Shown piece by piece: positions 54,301 to 63,900 of a DNA stretch of 64,000 bases. The stretch is from RZYY01 sp036794825 (GTDB lineage: Bacteria > Bacteroidota > Bacteroidia > Bacteroidales > 4484-276): the NCBI GenBank assembly GCA_036794825.1, contig DAIRGA010000009.1, positions 62,001-126,000 on the forward strand, given 5' to 3'. Each line of letters starts with the position of its first letter. The first letter of the stretch is position 1. Below the pieces are notes generated by a model. The model was not told where the DNA came from and searched no databases. It was given only the letters and a program-made list of their open reading frames with translations. A program made the position numbers and the translations under genes.

Positions 54301-57045
54301 GCTCTCTGTCCTGGTAAATTCGAATTCTAAAGAGAAGTCGGTATAAATATCTTTGTAATAAGTACTTGCCCAACTATTGCTTGATGTTCCTTCCATTCGC
54401 AGTTTCCCGGCAGCAACAGAAAGCCGAAAGTCGGAAAACAGAAAATTGTCGGCTATGTTATCTTCAAAATCTTCATATACATAATCACCTGAGAAATTAT
54501 TCCAATCAAGGAATACTTCCCCTGTCTGGTTGTCAAGAGTTGCTTCAAGGTTTGCCGGAGGCATCAGATTGAGCCTCTGATCAATCGAAAGTACATAATT
54601 CCCCCCAAAAGATCCACTTGTAATTTTGACGAAGTAAGTGCCTGGATAAAGATTGCTGAAAATATATTCCGATTGCTGGGAAGCTACTTTATCTTCACCA
54701 AAGCCACAATCAGCATCATCATTCTCTCCGAGCAAAGTCCAATAGCAATCCGAATAGACCTGGAGAACAGTATTGAAATCGGAGCCGCAAAGGGATACTG
54801 CTACTCCAGGGGTAGTCTGATAAACATCGAACCGATACCAGACCTCGCTGTTGTCAACAAGGTAGCCATATTGCGAAGGGTCGCTAACTGTCCCATAATT
54901 TAGTGCCTCTTCACAGCTAAAGCCTGATTCTGAGGTTACCAATAACTCAACCGGTAGCACTACCATTGGATTAACTGGGTCGTTGCTTAAGATGTTGATA
55001 TTGGCAAAATAAGTTCCCGGCAAGAGGTCATTCGAATCAAAAGAGGCAGTTACATAATAACCCCAACCTGGCGGGATCGTATAGCTGAAAGACCATAGGG
55101 AAAGCCAATCGGTGGAATAAGAGTCGGAACTAATAAAAACATCATCAATAAACCACCCCGGATAATCATTGCCTATAGCATCACCGGTATCGAAATAAAA
55201 TCGGATTTGAATTACCTGGCCGGCAAAGGCTGAGAGATTGATTTCGCTGAATTGCCAGCCACTGCTGTTGCCACTCAGGCCATCTCCCCGCATTTGTACC
55301 CAGCTAAAGCCGCCATCCGTTGAAACATCCACCATACAACGATCCCAGCCCTCTTCAGTATCAAAGTTTTCCCAAAAATAAAGGTAAACATTTCCAAGTT
55401 CACTTGTCAAATCTATAAACGGACTGATCAGCGCTGTTGATAATGCTTCACCTGTTTCATAATTTCCGGTCATTTCATCTGCGCACCACCAACTGGTCTG
55501 GTAGCTGCCATAATTGTAATTCGATTGGTGCCAAAGGTCATTCAGGCTGTTCCCCGTATATTCCTGAATAGTCCACCCGTTTAAACCGCTTTCCATATCA
55601 TCAAAGAACAGTGTACTCTCCATCTGCCTGATTTCCTTCAGTTTGTTCAAAGCGGCAGGGGCAATACTTTTGGTGATTGGATGTGGGTTTCTTTCAGGCT
55701 TATCAATATTGGATTCTCTATTCGCCTTATTAAGGTAATCAATTGTAAAACTAAAATCAAGATCAGCGCCACCGAAATTAATAATCAGGAAATCCTGCTG
55801 TCCGGTTTGATTGGCGCCGAGCGTCTGATAAAGGTAAGTTGATGGTAGAAAAATGGATGGGAAGTTTTGGAAAGCGTCTACCTTCAGCGAATAATCACCG
55901 GTTTCACCATTATTCCCCTGAATGCGAATGTAATAGGTACCGGCGTCAAGGTAATCGAAGTCAATTTTGGATTGTAAAGCTACCTCAGGATTTTTCAGAT
56001 CACAATCACCATTGTCGTTATAGCCCAGCACATTACCGTCACATTCATCATAAACACTAAGTTGGGTATCAAAAGTTGAGTTGCACAGCGAAACGGTAAC
56101 ATCCTCAGTATAATCAGACAGTTCGAAATAAAACCAGGCCTCATCGTCCGAATATTCAAAAGTTCCGACGTAATAAAATGACAGGTTCGACATATACGAA
56201 GCAGTCTCACACTGACTGCTCCATCTTCCGCCCGAAAGATGCTCCATCTGAGCCTTTAAAAGGTTATTCAACAAGCTTCCTTCATCAGCATTTATGGAAA
56301 AGTTATTGAAAATGGCATTTTTCATTGGGTTTTGAAGGATAGCCGGCGAAGTAACCTGCACACCCGCAAAATCAGCAAGGATAGTAGAACCATGAATTGC
56401 GTTAATCTCAATTCCATTAACCTCCAATGATTGGGATGCTCCCGGAACAGATTTCCCGCATAATGATTCAATTTTTTCGCGAAAGCTATTATCGCTTAAT
56501 TCAAGTGTTTTCAACTCATTTTGATCTGAAACTGATTGAATGCCAAGCGTTTTGAAGAGTGAATGATTGGCGTAGGCCGAAAGATTTGGAAACGACATGA
56601 TCAGTTTTCCATCTCCGTTCAAAAGGTAATCATTGATCTTGTCCAATAAAAACCCGGGAGGCGTTGATTTCTTGTCAGCATTAATAATCAGAAAATTCCA
56701 GCCACCTTTGCTGAATTCAATATCAAATGCGCGCCAGGAAGTAACAATCTTGTAAGATGAAACCCTGCCTGACAACAATAGATCTGCAAGAGCCAGAGAA
56801 GTCGCTGAACCATTTTCATCCAGGTAAAGGATTTTCGATTCCTCCAATTTTTTGTTCGTCAGCCGGATAACTTTGTTTTCCAGCTCTGATGCCATCAGGT
56901 TTTGAGCCAGGTTTGGGTGAGTCTGCATCAACTCCGCAACCGGAAAGGCTTTTGCATTCGTTTCCGGTTGAGCGCTGACCTGAAAAGTAAGCCCTGCAAG
57001 GAACAGAAAGAGCATCAAAATGTGTAAAAATTTAAAAGTTTTCAT
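51400..57045 (-). CDS. Giant multidomain secreted protein with T9SS type A sorting domain
   Basis: This 1881-residue exported protein has a signal peptide (1-26), then a GATase-like/Rossmann-type region (about 70-170), a PPC-like beta domain (DDEAWFYFELSDY) and a jelly-roll/MAM-like domain (LFFDDMESGLNGWTI). A second PPC-like domain follows, then a LamG/concanavalin-like domain, fibronectin III-like wording, and another GATase-like region (VNVLVFRDQLAWGF). The duplicated GW/WPG domain is at about 1500-1655 and a Por secretion tail at about 1806-1881 (VVPNPATDEFVL, KRLVKY). No catalytic motif is seen. It is probably a surface adhesin or binding scaffold. It is downstream of, but separated by a terminator from, the 1191-residue protein gene. 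Confidence 0.78.
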   Translation of the reverse strand: MKTFKFLHILMLFLFLAGLTFQVSAQPETNAKAFPVAELMQTHPNLAQNLMASELENKVIRLTNKKLEESKILYLDENGSATSLALADLLLSGRVSSYKIVTSWRAFDIEFSKGGWNFLIINADKKSTPPGFLLDKINDYLLNGDGKLIMSFPNLSAYANHSLFKTLGIQSVSDQNELKTLELSDNSFREKIESLCGKSVPGASQSLEVNGIEINAIHGSTILADFAGVQVTSPAILQNPMKNAIFNNFSINADEGSLLNNLLKAQMEHLSGGRWSSQCETASYMSNLSFYYVGTFEYSDDEAWFYFELSDYTEDVTVSLCNSTFDTQLSVYDECDGNVLGYNDNGDCDLKNPEVALQSKIDFDYLDAGTYYIRIQGNNGETGDYSLKVDAFQNFPSIFLPSTYLYQTLGANQTGQQDFLIINFGGADLDFSFTIDYLNKANRESNIDKPERNPHPITKSIAPAALNKLKEIRQMESTLFFDDMESGLNGWTIQEYTGNSLNDLWHQSNYNYGSYQTSWWCADEMTGNYETGEALSTALISPFIDLTSELGNVYLYFWENFDTEEGWDRCMVDVSTDGGFSWVQMRGDGLSGNSSGWQFSEINLSAFAGQVIQIRFYFDTGDAIGNDYPGWFIDDVFISSDSYSTDWLSLWSFSYTIPPGWGYYVTASFDSNDLLPGTYFANINILSNDPVNPMVVLPVELLVTSESGFSCEEALNYGTVSDPSQYGYLVDNSEVWYRFDVYQTTPGVAVSLCGSDFNTVLQVYSDCYWTLLGENDDADCGFGEDKVASQQSEYIFSNLYPGTYFVKITSGSFGGNYVLSIDQRLNLMPPANLEATLDNQTGEVFLDWNNFSGDYVYEDFEDNIADNFLFSDFRLSVAAGKLRMEGTSSNSWASTYYKDIYTDFSLEFEFTRTESDNTNASTIGAFIRSDGFMSYRYPVNGYIVAFTVSGYYSVWLELNGAEYGVIPWTETPLINTVLGQTNSVLINANGTMIDIYINGNYLNSFTDSNFISGYVNLCTFDSNTGINEVLFDNFELIPYGSESLSGLVKPKQQGGATHSGNAAQCFGQAIQNPYNEPIRLLNESMKSQNRYLTGYNVYRNGFWIASTTESYYYDYLPESGSYYYTVTALYSEGESSHVGPAWVYWENYPDIFAYPFSLEEELMPGQEDAQLLFIHNLGIGQLDFGILLSDGSKSVQSADIPKAGFARKSEGKSSNVQYNEPAISVPVINYSKSPAVNVLVFRDQLAWGFDVNVPILQALGADVSVASSSEMASIDLSPYSVIVFESQQPNSFYQTYSANQTRFANYVSQGGIMFFNAATYTAIRMPEIPFPGGMKTRNTEQLSLYNWVNYPTHPIVAGTPSPYYTMYSSHESFENVPPGASILTIDEWNNPTLVEYTHGNGRVIATGLTLEFGYALGENYSNVLINEFKYALELAGNFWLKVLPYSGSVPPGNNYPVLVTFSADGLFPGVYNANIDIYSNDPDQPLVTVPVTLTVGGEQMVLSLPQGWSGISTYLYPGNNNVEAMFMPVVSDLIILESTYTMYWPGENVNTMGSWDSHAGYKVKMANAASLNLVGMNVIDKTLFLFTGWNLIPVISECPVNVADFFAGSNVIIVKEVAGVKLYWPAMGINTLGMLQPGKSYYVMMSGFNTLTYPSCSSKNITGSHVSMESESMTNRLMQNLVRTPVTHSIAFPKQVATQFAEGDIISAYDHNGSCYGLVVWQNETTALTIFGDDPTTAVKDGFNPNETIIFKLYGNPTNTEYLLDLTFDAALPNSGEWFADNGISAVKSIDMESTAIQSLISDKQIQVVPNPATDEFVLQLPVEEFSSTRLEIYGIDGQVVKSILLTEKSQKIDIRQLSAGIYVLQIEIDNQKFTKRLVKY
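52078..52542 (-). repeat. Duplicated GW/WPG domain, copy 2 (1881-residue protein)
   Basis: The first half reads LPQGWSGIST ... MYWPGENVNTM ... DSHAGYKVKM; the second reads FTGWNLIPVIS ... LYWPAMGINTLG ... PGKSYYVMM. It is internal here, followed by about 150 residues and a Por tail, unlike the other two copies. Confidence 0.85.
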
Positions 57046-57284
57046 AAGCAGTAAGGTTTAATTGTTAATGAATAAAATTTTAAAAGTAAAATGGTATCAA
57101 AAAACTTAATTAGAACGAATTATTGGGTTTGGATGTTTGTAAACAGTCGAATTATCCTGCTTAATTTAGGATATTTTAACTCTAAACGTTTGATAAAAAG
57201 ATTCTTAGCCCGATTGTAAGGAGTTTCAGGAATCCTTTCAGAAATGAAAGAAACCATCATAATGGCCAGGGATTGTTGAAAAAG

Positions 57285-57320
57285 AAAACCCCAATGGCAA
57301 TAATTTACCACTGGGGTTTT
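57285..57320 (-). terminator. Intrinsic terminator after the cohesin-like protein gene
   Basis: AAAACCCCAATGG at 57285-57297 and CCACTGGGGTTTT at 57308-57320 pair with one mismatch around a 10-nt loop. It lies 21 bp after the stop codon on the minus strand and ends in a T tract. Confidence 0.75.
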
Positions 57321-57340
57321 GATTTCAAAGCTATGTTGCT

Positions 57341-60300
57341 TTATTCCTGTTCAACAGCTCTGCACGAAGGAAAGATAATACTGCCGGCAGTGCCCATCTT
57401 TACTAGGTAGGCCTTTCCGGGAGTTAAATTCCCGATAGTATTGATGTTCCAGGATGGCCAGAAAACTTTCCACCCTGCCATCTCCTTGACAATAATAAGG
57501 TCTTTACCAGTAAAGAGCGGCACAGGGTTTACCTCACAGGATGATAAAACGGGAATCAGATTCCAACCTGCGGCGAGTTGCAGCGTGACATCATCCTCGG
57601 TGCTCCCGACAAAATCAAGCTGAACCGCGTTTAGCATTTTTATGGCATAACCATCATGACTATCCCAGTTGCTGATGGTGTTGATGTTTTGTCCCGGCCA
57701 ATATGCACCTTCCAGGCTCTGGAGAATTACCAGGTCAGAAATCACGGGCTGAAATAGTACTTCGACAGCGCTGTTTTGAGGCGCAACGAAAGATGAAATC
57801 CCGCTCCATCCCTGAGGAATACTAAGGGTATGAACATTCAGGGTTTTGAAATTTTGGGGGCCTGCCCAACTGCTTGTGTATCCTCCGCCGCAGTTGGCTC
57901 TTACGTAGAAATCATATTGGGTTCCGAACTGTAGGTTGCCGAGAATGTAGGGTCTTGCTGATACTCCTGTAATTAAAGTTCCCTGATTCAATGGATCAAA
58001 ACCTGAATTTCCCCAAAGTATATCCCACTGATTCTCAGAGCCTCCAATACTCCAGTTCAGCGCAGCGCTGTTAGTGTTGATGTTGCTGACAATGAGCGCA
58101 GTTGGAGCCGGACAAGTAACTCCCAAGGTGATTTTAACTTCATCCCAACCTGAGCAGCCATTGTTGCCGGTCGCAGTAAGTTTATAAGTGGTTGTTGCAG
58201 CTGGCGAGGCTATCGGGTTGAGGATGTTGGGATTACTGAGGCCTGCAGTTGGAGTCCACGCATAAGTGTAAGGCGCAACTCCGCCTGTGACCGTTCCAAA
58301 GAGTTGGGTTGAACCGCCGGGTGCAATCATGACATCCGGCCCGGCATTCACTATCAAAGCGCTGGTTGCCGTGGATACGGTTCCATTTGTGTAAAAAGCC
58401 GCAATCGGGTTGCCGTTGATATCGCTGTATTCGCAGTTTCCTGAAGTTTGTGTATCCCAGCTTAGCGTAGTGGATATCCCGGTGTTTGCAATAAACTTAT
58501 ATTCAATCAATGCACCTGAACCAATATCAGCAGGATCAAGGGATGCCCAGCTCATGATGATCTTGTTTCCGTTTTGATTTACTACCATAAATCCCTGGTT
58601 TAACTCAGGATGAACAGAGTGATAACCGGCATAGGTCAGTTTGCTTTGATCGAAAAGCAGTACCAGCGAAATGCCTCCAACATTATTACAATTCGTAACT
58701 GTTATTGGCACGCTGATGTTTCCGGTGCACGAATTGGAAACACTGCCGGCTGTGGTATAAATTGGGATTTGAGTAACAGTGAGTGTTGCCGGATCAGAAT
58801 AAACAAACGGGCTGCAGGTTCCGGTTACATAACAACGGTACCAGTTGCCATTCAGATTTGCTGCAGCAGGATTGATGGTCAGCGTTGCGCTCAGGGCGCC
58901 GCTGTAAGGAGCGCTGTTGGGAAGATTTGTGTAGGTTGCTCCGCCATTTGTGCTAACCTGCCACTGATACCCAACGGAAGTTCCTGAAGCACCCACCGTA
59001 AAAGTTGTGCTCCCGCCGGTATAAATGGTCTTATTTACAGGCTGGGTGTTGATAACCGGAGGTTGATGAACGGTAACATTCCCGTTGACAAAGCTTGTGA
59101 AAATGGTTGTTCCATCAATGGTAACGTATTCACAGGCGCCCGGCAGCAAAGTGTTCCAGGTCAGAGCAGAAGCGCCCGGCACACCAGTAAACAGCAGTTC
59201 AACCAGCAATCCATTTCCAATAGTAACGGGTGAAGTGGAGTAGCCGGTCAATAAAACACTATTATTGGCTGCATTGATGATCATATTGGCGCCATTTAAA
59301 TTTGCATTTAATGCCTGGTGGCCTGTAAACGTGAGTATTGCCGGATTGAAATTCAGCGTAAGTGAAAATGAAGCTACGTCAATAAACCGTTCAACATTGA
59401 TTGGAACAACAAGCGAATTGCCAGGACAACCTGAAATGGTAGCAACCGTTGTGGTGATTTTTGGTAAAACCGTCAGCTTTGCCGGATTGGAAATTACTGC
59501 CGGAGAGCAGGTTCCGCTAATGACACACCGGTAAAAATGACCATTCATGCTTAAAGTGGCGCCGGTAATTCCAAGTGTTGCATTATTAACCCCACTATAA
59601 AATCCCCCGTTTGACAAATTGGTGAAGGTGTTCCCGTTATTCGTGCTGATCTGCCATTGATAACCTATGCCCGATGCCTGCGCGGTGACCGTAAAGCTGG
59701 TGTTGGTAAGTTCAGGGATCAGCTTATCAACTGGCTGAGTGGTAATTGCAGGTGGTTGGAAAATTGTGAAAGCGCCGTTCTGGAAAACGGTAGTTATCCG
59801 TTCCCCTGACAATCGTGTATATTCACACTGACCGGAAAGAGCTGTGTTCCACGAAAGATTAGCCGATCCTGTCAGAGCATCAAACTTCAATTTTACCAGT
59901 GTCGTGTCGCTTGTAAATGTTACCGGAGATGTACCTGCCCAGGTCATATAAACCATTCCACCCAATGCATTGCACACGAAATTTCCGGATGGAATCTGTG
60001 GATTCAGATTCTGGTAACCGGTAAAACTCAACACATCTGAAGAGTAGGCAAATGAGAGTGAAAATGAAGCCACATCAGTAAAATTTGAAGTGAGAACGGG
60101 AATCAGGATGCTACCGGGGCAAACATTGGGAGCATCAAATGATGTGATCAGCGGCTTTGTGACAGTTAGCAATGCGTTGGTAGTCACCGCTACCGGAGAG
60201 CAAGTGCCGGATATCTCGCAGCGGTAGAGATAGTTGTTGAACGACAGTGGAATATTCGTAACCGACAGGGTAGGGGAGGTTGCACCCGAATAATTGCCCC

Positions 60301-60916
60301 CATTGTTGATCAGGCTCCAGTTTGCCCCGCCATTTGTGCTCAGATACCACTTGTAGGTGATGTTTGTGCCGTTGGCTGTAACCGGAAAACTCGTGCTTTG
60401 ACCAACAAGTACCGATCGGTTTCCCGGTTGGGAGGTAATTACCGGAGGTTGCTGAATTGTTGCAGATCCATTGACAAACGTTGCCGGTATGGTAGTTCCG
60501 TTAGTATGCGTGTATTCACAATTGCCTGGTGTTTGCGTATCCCAGGTAAGATTACTTGTTCCCGGAACCGCATCAAATCTGAGGTTCATCATCGTTCCGC
60601 TTCCGATGGTTGCTCCGGATGAACTGACCCAGATGATATACACCGAGTTGCCGGCGGCGTTCACCACCAGTTGCCCTGCAGCCATAGTAGCGTGCAAATT
60701 CTGATAACCCAGAAAGGTGAGCACGCTGGAATCAAAATTCAGCACCAGCGAAACGGCGCCCACACTATTGAAGTTGGTCACATTTACAGGTACCAGAATC
60801 TCAGCCGGACAGGATGTAACCGAGCCCGCAGTAGTGTTGATGGTTTGTGCCAGTAAATTACCCTGCATCGTAAGCAGGATAAGTACCGGCAGGAATTTTA
60901 CATAATACTTTTTCAT
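57341..60916 (-). CDS. Secreted protein with four cohesin-like and interleaved Ig-like domains
   Basis: This 1191-residue protein has a signal peptide (1-24). Four cohesin-like beta-sandwich modules begin near residues 25, 257, 488 and 720 (SCPAEILVPVNVTNF, LVLNFDSSVLTFLGYQ, GNCEYTHTNGTTIPATFVNG). They are separated by Ig-like domains of about 100 residues (VGQSTSFPVTANG, YRCEISGTCSP). A PKD-like domain, a fibronectin III domain and the shared duplicated domain (1031-1191) follow. The period of about 231 residues is clear. There is no Por tail. It would be a scaffold protein if the modules bind dockerins. Its gene is 11 bp downstream of the dockerin-like protein gene at 60928. Confidence 0.75.
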   Translation of the reverse strand: MKKYYVKFLPVLILLTMQGNLLAQTINTTAGSVTSCPAEILVPVNVTNFNSVGAVSLVLNFDSSVLTFLGYQNLHATMAAGQLVVNAAGNSVYIIWVSSSGATIGSGTMMNLRFDAVPGTSNLTWDTQTPGNCEYTHTNGTTIPATFVNGSATIQQPPVITSQPGNRSVLVGQSTSFPVTANGTNITYKWYLSTNGGANWSLINNGGNYSGATSPTLSVTNIPLSFNNYLYRCEISGTCSPVAVTTNALLTVTKPLITSFDAPNVCPGSILIPVLTSNFTDVASFSLSFAYSSDVLSFTGYQNLNPQIPSGNFVCNALGGMVYMTWAGTSPVTFTSDTTLVKLKFDALTGSANLSWNTALSGQCEYTRLSGERITTVFQNGAFTIFQPPAITTQPVDKLIPELTNTSFTVTAQASGIGYQWQISTNNGNTFTNLSNGGFYSGVNNATLGITGATLSMNGHFYRCVISGTCSPAVISNPAKLTVLPKITTTVATISGCPGNSLVVPINVERFIDVASFSLTLNFNPAILTFTGHQALNANLNGANMIINAANNSVLLTGYSTSPVTIGNGLLVELLFTGVPGASALTWNTLLPGACEYVTIDGTTIFTSFVNGNVTVHQPPVINTQPVNKTIYTGGSTTFTVGASGTSVGYQWQVSTNGGATYTNLPNSAPYSGALSATLTINPAAANLNGNWYRCYVTGTCSPFVYSDPATLTVTQIPIYTTAGSVSNSCTGNISVPITVTNCNNVGGISLVLLFDQSKLTYAGYHSVHPELNQGFMVVNQNGNKIIMSWASLDPADIGSGALIEYKFIANTGISTTLSWDTQTSGNCEYSDINGNPIAAFYTNGTVSTATSALIVNAGPDVMIAPGGSTQLFGTVTGGVAPYTYAWTPTAGLSNPNILNPIASPAATTTYKLTATGNNGCSGWDEVKITLGVTCPAPTALIVSNINTNSAALNWSIGGSENQWDILWGNSGFDPLNQGTLITGVSARPYILGNLQFGTQYDFYVRANCGGGYTSSWAGPQNFKTLNVHTLSIPQGWSGISSFVAPQNSAVEVLFQPVISDLVILQSLEGAYWPGQNINTISNWDSHDGYAIKMLNAVQLDFVGSTEDDVTLQLAAGWNLIPVLSSCEVNPVPLFTGKDLIIVKEMAGWKVFWPSWNINTIGNLTPGKAYLVKMGTAGSIIFPSCRAVEQE
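57344..57826 (-). repeat. Duplicated GW/WPG domain, copy 3 (cohesin-like protein)
   Basis: Residues 1031-1191 contain GWSGISS ... AYWPGQNINTI ... DGYAIKM, then GWNLIPVLS ... VFWPSWNINTIG ... GKAYLVKM. The protein ends eight residues after IIFPSC. Copies 1 and 2 lie at 40407-40871 and 52078-52542. Confidence 0.85.
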
Positions 60917-60927
60917 GGCTGAAAGTA

Positions 60928-63900
60928 TTAATCGGTTACCACCATTTTAACCACTTTCGAGCCGGTGAAGCCAGTCTGTTGGATTTCGATCCTAAGCAGG
61001 TAAATTCCTGATCTCAATAAACTATTATCAATTTCTATTTCATGATTTCCGGGAGCCAGATTGGTTTCGGTCATCTCTTTAACCAGTTGGCCGATTTCGT
61101 TGATAATGCTGATTCTCACAATGCCTTCGGATTGCAGGTTAATGTTCAGCAACTGATTTGCTGATAACGGATTCGGGTAAACGACAAAAGGCTCATTGAG
61201 ATAATCGTTACCAATTCCAGTGGTTTGACAAACAATTTCCGGCACTTCTATCCAGGAGGGAACGGCAGTAGCCGATTCATCAGCCAGTTCGCTGTACTCA
61301 TCAATACCGAGTAAAACCGGGCCATTAAGCCCTGATAAATCCAGTGATTTCATCTTCAATGTAATCAACACATCGTCATTGCCCATACTCATTGCATTGA
61401 GGTCGCACCAGGCAATTTTGGCCAATCCGTCAGATGCATTGAAAAAGTAGCTTTGCGAACCATTCATCAGTTCAACTCCAAGCACCTCAAAATAATCTTC
61501 AGGATAAGTGAAACCCAAAGAAATGGCGCCGACTTTCATACCATCTTTTAATTTAACAGGAACATCAAATTCGGTAAATGAACCTATGGTTATATTTCCA
61601 TTGTAAATCACATGTACCAGCGGGTCGTCCTTTTTTGCCGGGGCATAAGAAGCGTCCACATCGCCAAAGCAAAGCATCCTGATGTTGTTGGTAATCTGAT
61701 TTCCATTGACTGTCAGGGCTTCGCTGTGCCACAAATAATCTCCTGACGGGAATGAATTGATCAGTGTCGCAAAGCGTTTCATGATGAAGAGCGCATCGGT
61801 GCCGTTCACGGTAGCGCTTTTATTTACATCGGCAGCGGCCAGTTTTATACCGGTAAGCGGCTCAAGCTGAGCAAAATGCCTGAGAATCTTCAGCGCATCC
61901 GTTGAGTTGCCTCCTCCCCACGCATTGGTTGGGGTAATTGTCATCTGGTAATTACCTGAAGCGAATGGAGCAAAAGTGTAGTTGCCTGAAGTGTTGGTGG
62001 TGGCTGTAGCGACATTTGCCCCTGCAAAGGTTTTTACTGCCATAGCTGCATTCTTCATTGGGTTGGAACCGGCATTGGCATATTTCACCCAACCGGTCAT
62101 TGCGGTTGTCGGGGTTGGCAATACCGGTAACTGGGCAAATGGCGTGAAATATACAATCCCCTTTGCTGAGTTGTCGTATTTGTCATAAATCCGGGCGGCG
62201 ATCATTGTGGAGTCGGCTGTTCCCCAGAAATTATACCGGGCGTTGATGTTATTTACTGTGTTGTTGTAAAGTTCATGCGTTCCGGCATTGTTGTAAAAAT
62301 TACAGGTAAACTCAGCGGTATTACCGATTATTGCCGAACTGTTTCCGTCGAGATACATACCATAAGCGCCGTTACTGATGAAACTCGACTTTTTGATGGT
62401 CAGTGTTGAGTTCATCAGTTTTAATCCGGTTTCAACAGCTCCGGAAAGGACGCAATTTTCAAGCATAGGCTGCGTAGTGCTTTCGGCATAGATGTTATAC
62501 TGGTTGCCTTTTTCGATTTTGCACCAGTATAGCTTACTTACTGCTCCGCTGAAATCACTGTTGTCTTCGAAATACAATCCGCCCCAACCACCGGCAAGAC
62601 CGTTATATGGTCTGAAAACAATATGAAGATCAGAAGTTCCCTCTGCATTTATCTCACCACCATTCACCCAGCTTGATACAAATCCGACTTTAACCGATTT
62701 TCCCTCCGCAAAGTTTATAATTACACCTGGTTGAACAGTCAGCCTGCACTTTGAGTCGTATTTTCCAATGGTGATGTTATCAAGCACCAGGTACTCAACG
62801 TTGTCATAAAAGATGGTCCTGTTATCTGAATAGGTACCCCCGGACAGTGCAATGTAATTTAATCCTTTGCCATAGAAGGTGTTATTTGCATGCAAAGGCT
62901 CGCACGACCAGTCAGTGTAATAAACCGGGTAACGCCCGTTTCCGCTGAAAACGCAATTGTTATATGACCCGTAGCTTTGGTAATATTTCAGCCCATCTGC
63001 AGCAGCATCGAGGATTGAGCAATGGTCTATTTCGACTGTTGTTGTGTTTTCGCAAAATACATTGAAGTTATTTCCTTTTTCAATCGAACAGTAATGCAGT
63101 TTGTTGGTAGCACCAAACATGTCGCTACGGTCTTCTAAGTAAATTCCGTTCCAGTCGCCGGTTATTCCGCTAAAAGGTGTGAAAGTTATTGGCATTGTTG
63201 GTGTTCCGATAGCGTATAACTCTCCACCATTGTGCCAGGATGTTGAGAATCCCACCTGAATTCCTTTTCCACTTTCAAAATATAACGTTAAACCGGCTGC
63301 AACGGTCAAACGGCATTTTTGGTCATATTTGCCAACCTTTATATCGTTAAGAATGTAGTAATCAATGCCATCGTTCTGAAGTGTGCGATTTTCCGAAATG
63401 GTACCACCTGAAAATCCGATGAGATTAATAGCGTTGCCAACATAAGCATTTCCCGACAAGGTTGGAAATGTAAGCGGTTCAGCAAAATTTAGCGGATACC
63501 GGCCGTTGTTTTGGAAGGTTGTACTACTTATTGAGTTAAATGCATTATAGAATTTTATCCCGTCCTGAAGGGCATTTCTTACAGTACAATGATTCATGGA
63601 GGGCTGGTTGCTGTTTTCGACAAAAATATTATACGCGTTTCCTTTTTCAATCACGCAATAATTAAGCACAGATGTTGCGTTCCAGTAATCGCTTCTATCC
63701 TCGAAATACATCCCTTCCCAGCCACCGGCATTCCCGTTTATTGAAGTGAACGCAATTAAGCTGTCACTGGTACCGATGGCATAAAGTTCACCTCCATGGT
63801 GCCAACTTGAAAAATATCCGACCCTAAGTTGTTTTCCGGCTGGAAATTTAATGGTATTTCCTGGTTCAATCGTTAATCTGCAAACCCCATCATACTTGCC

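Noticed and set aside
57120..57311. Minus-strand open frame of 63 codons
   Set aside because: It overlaps the terminator at 57285-57320 and has no domain or signal.
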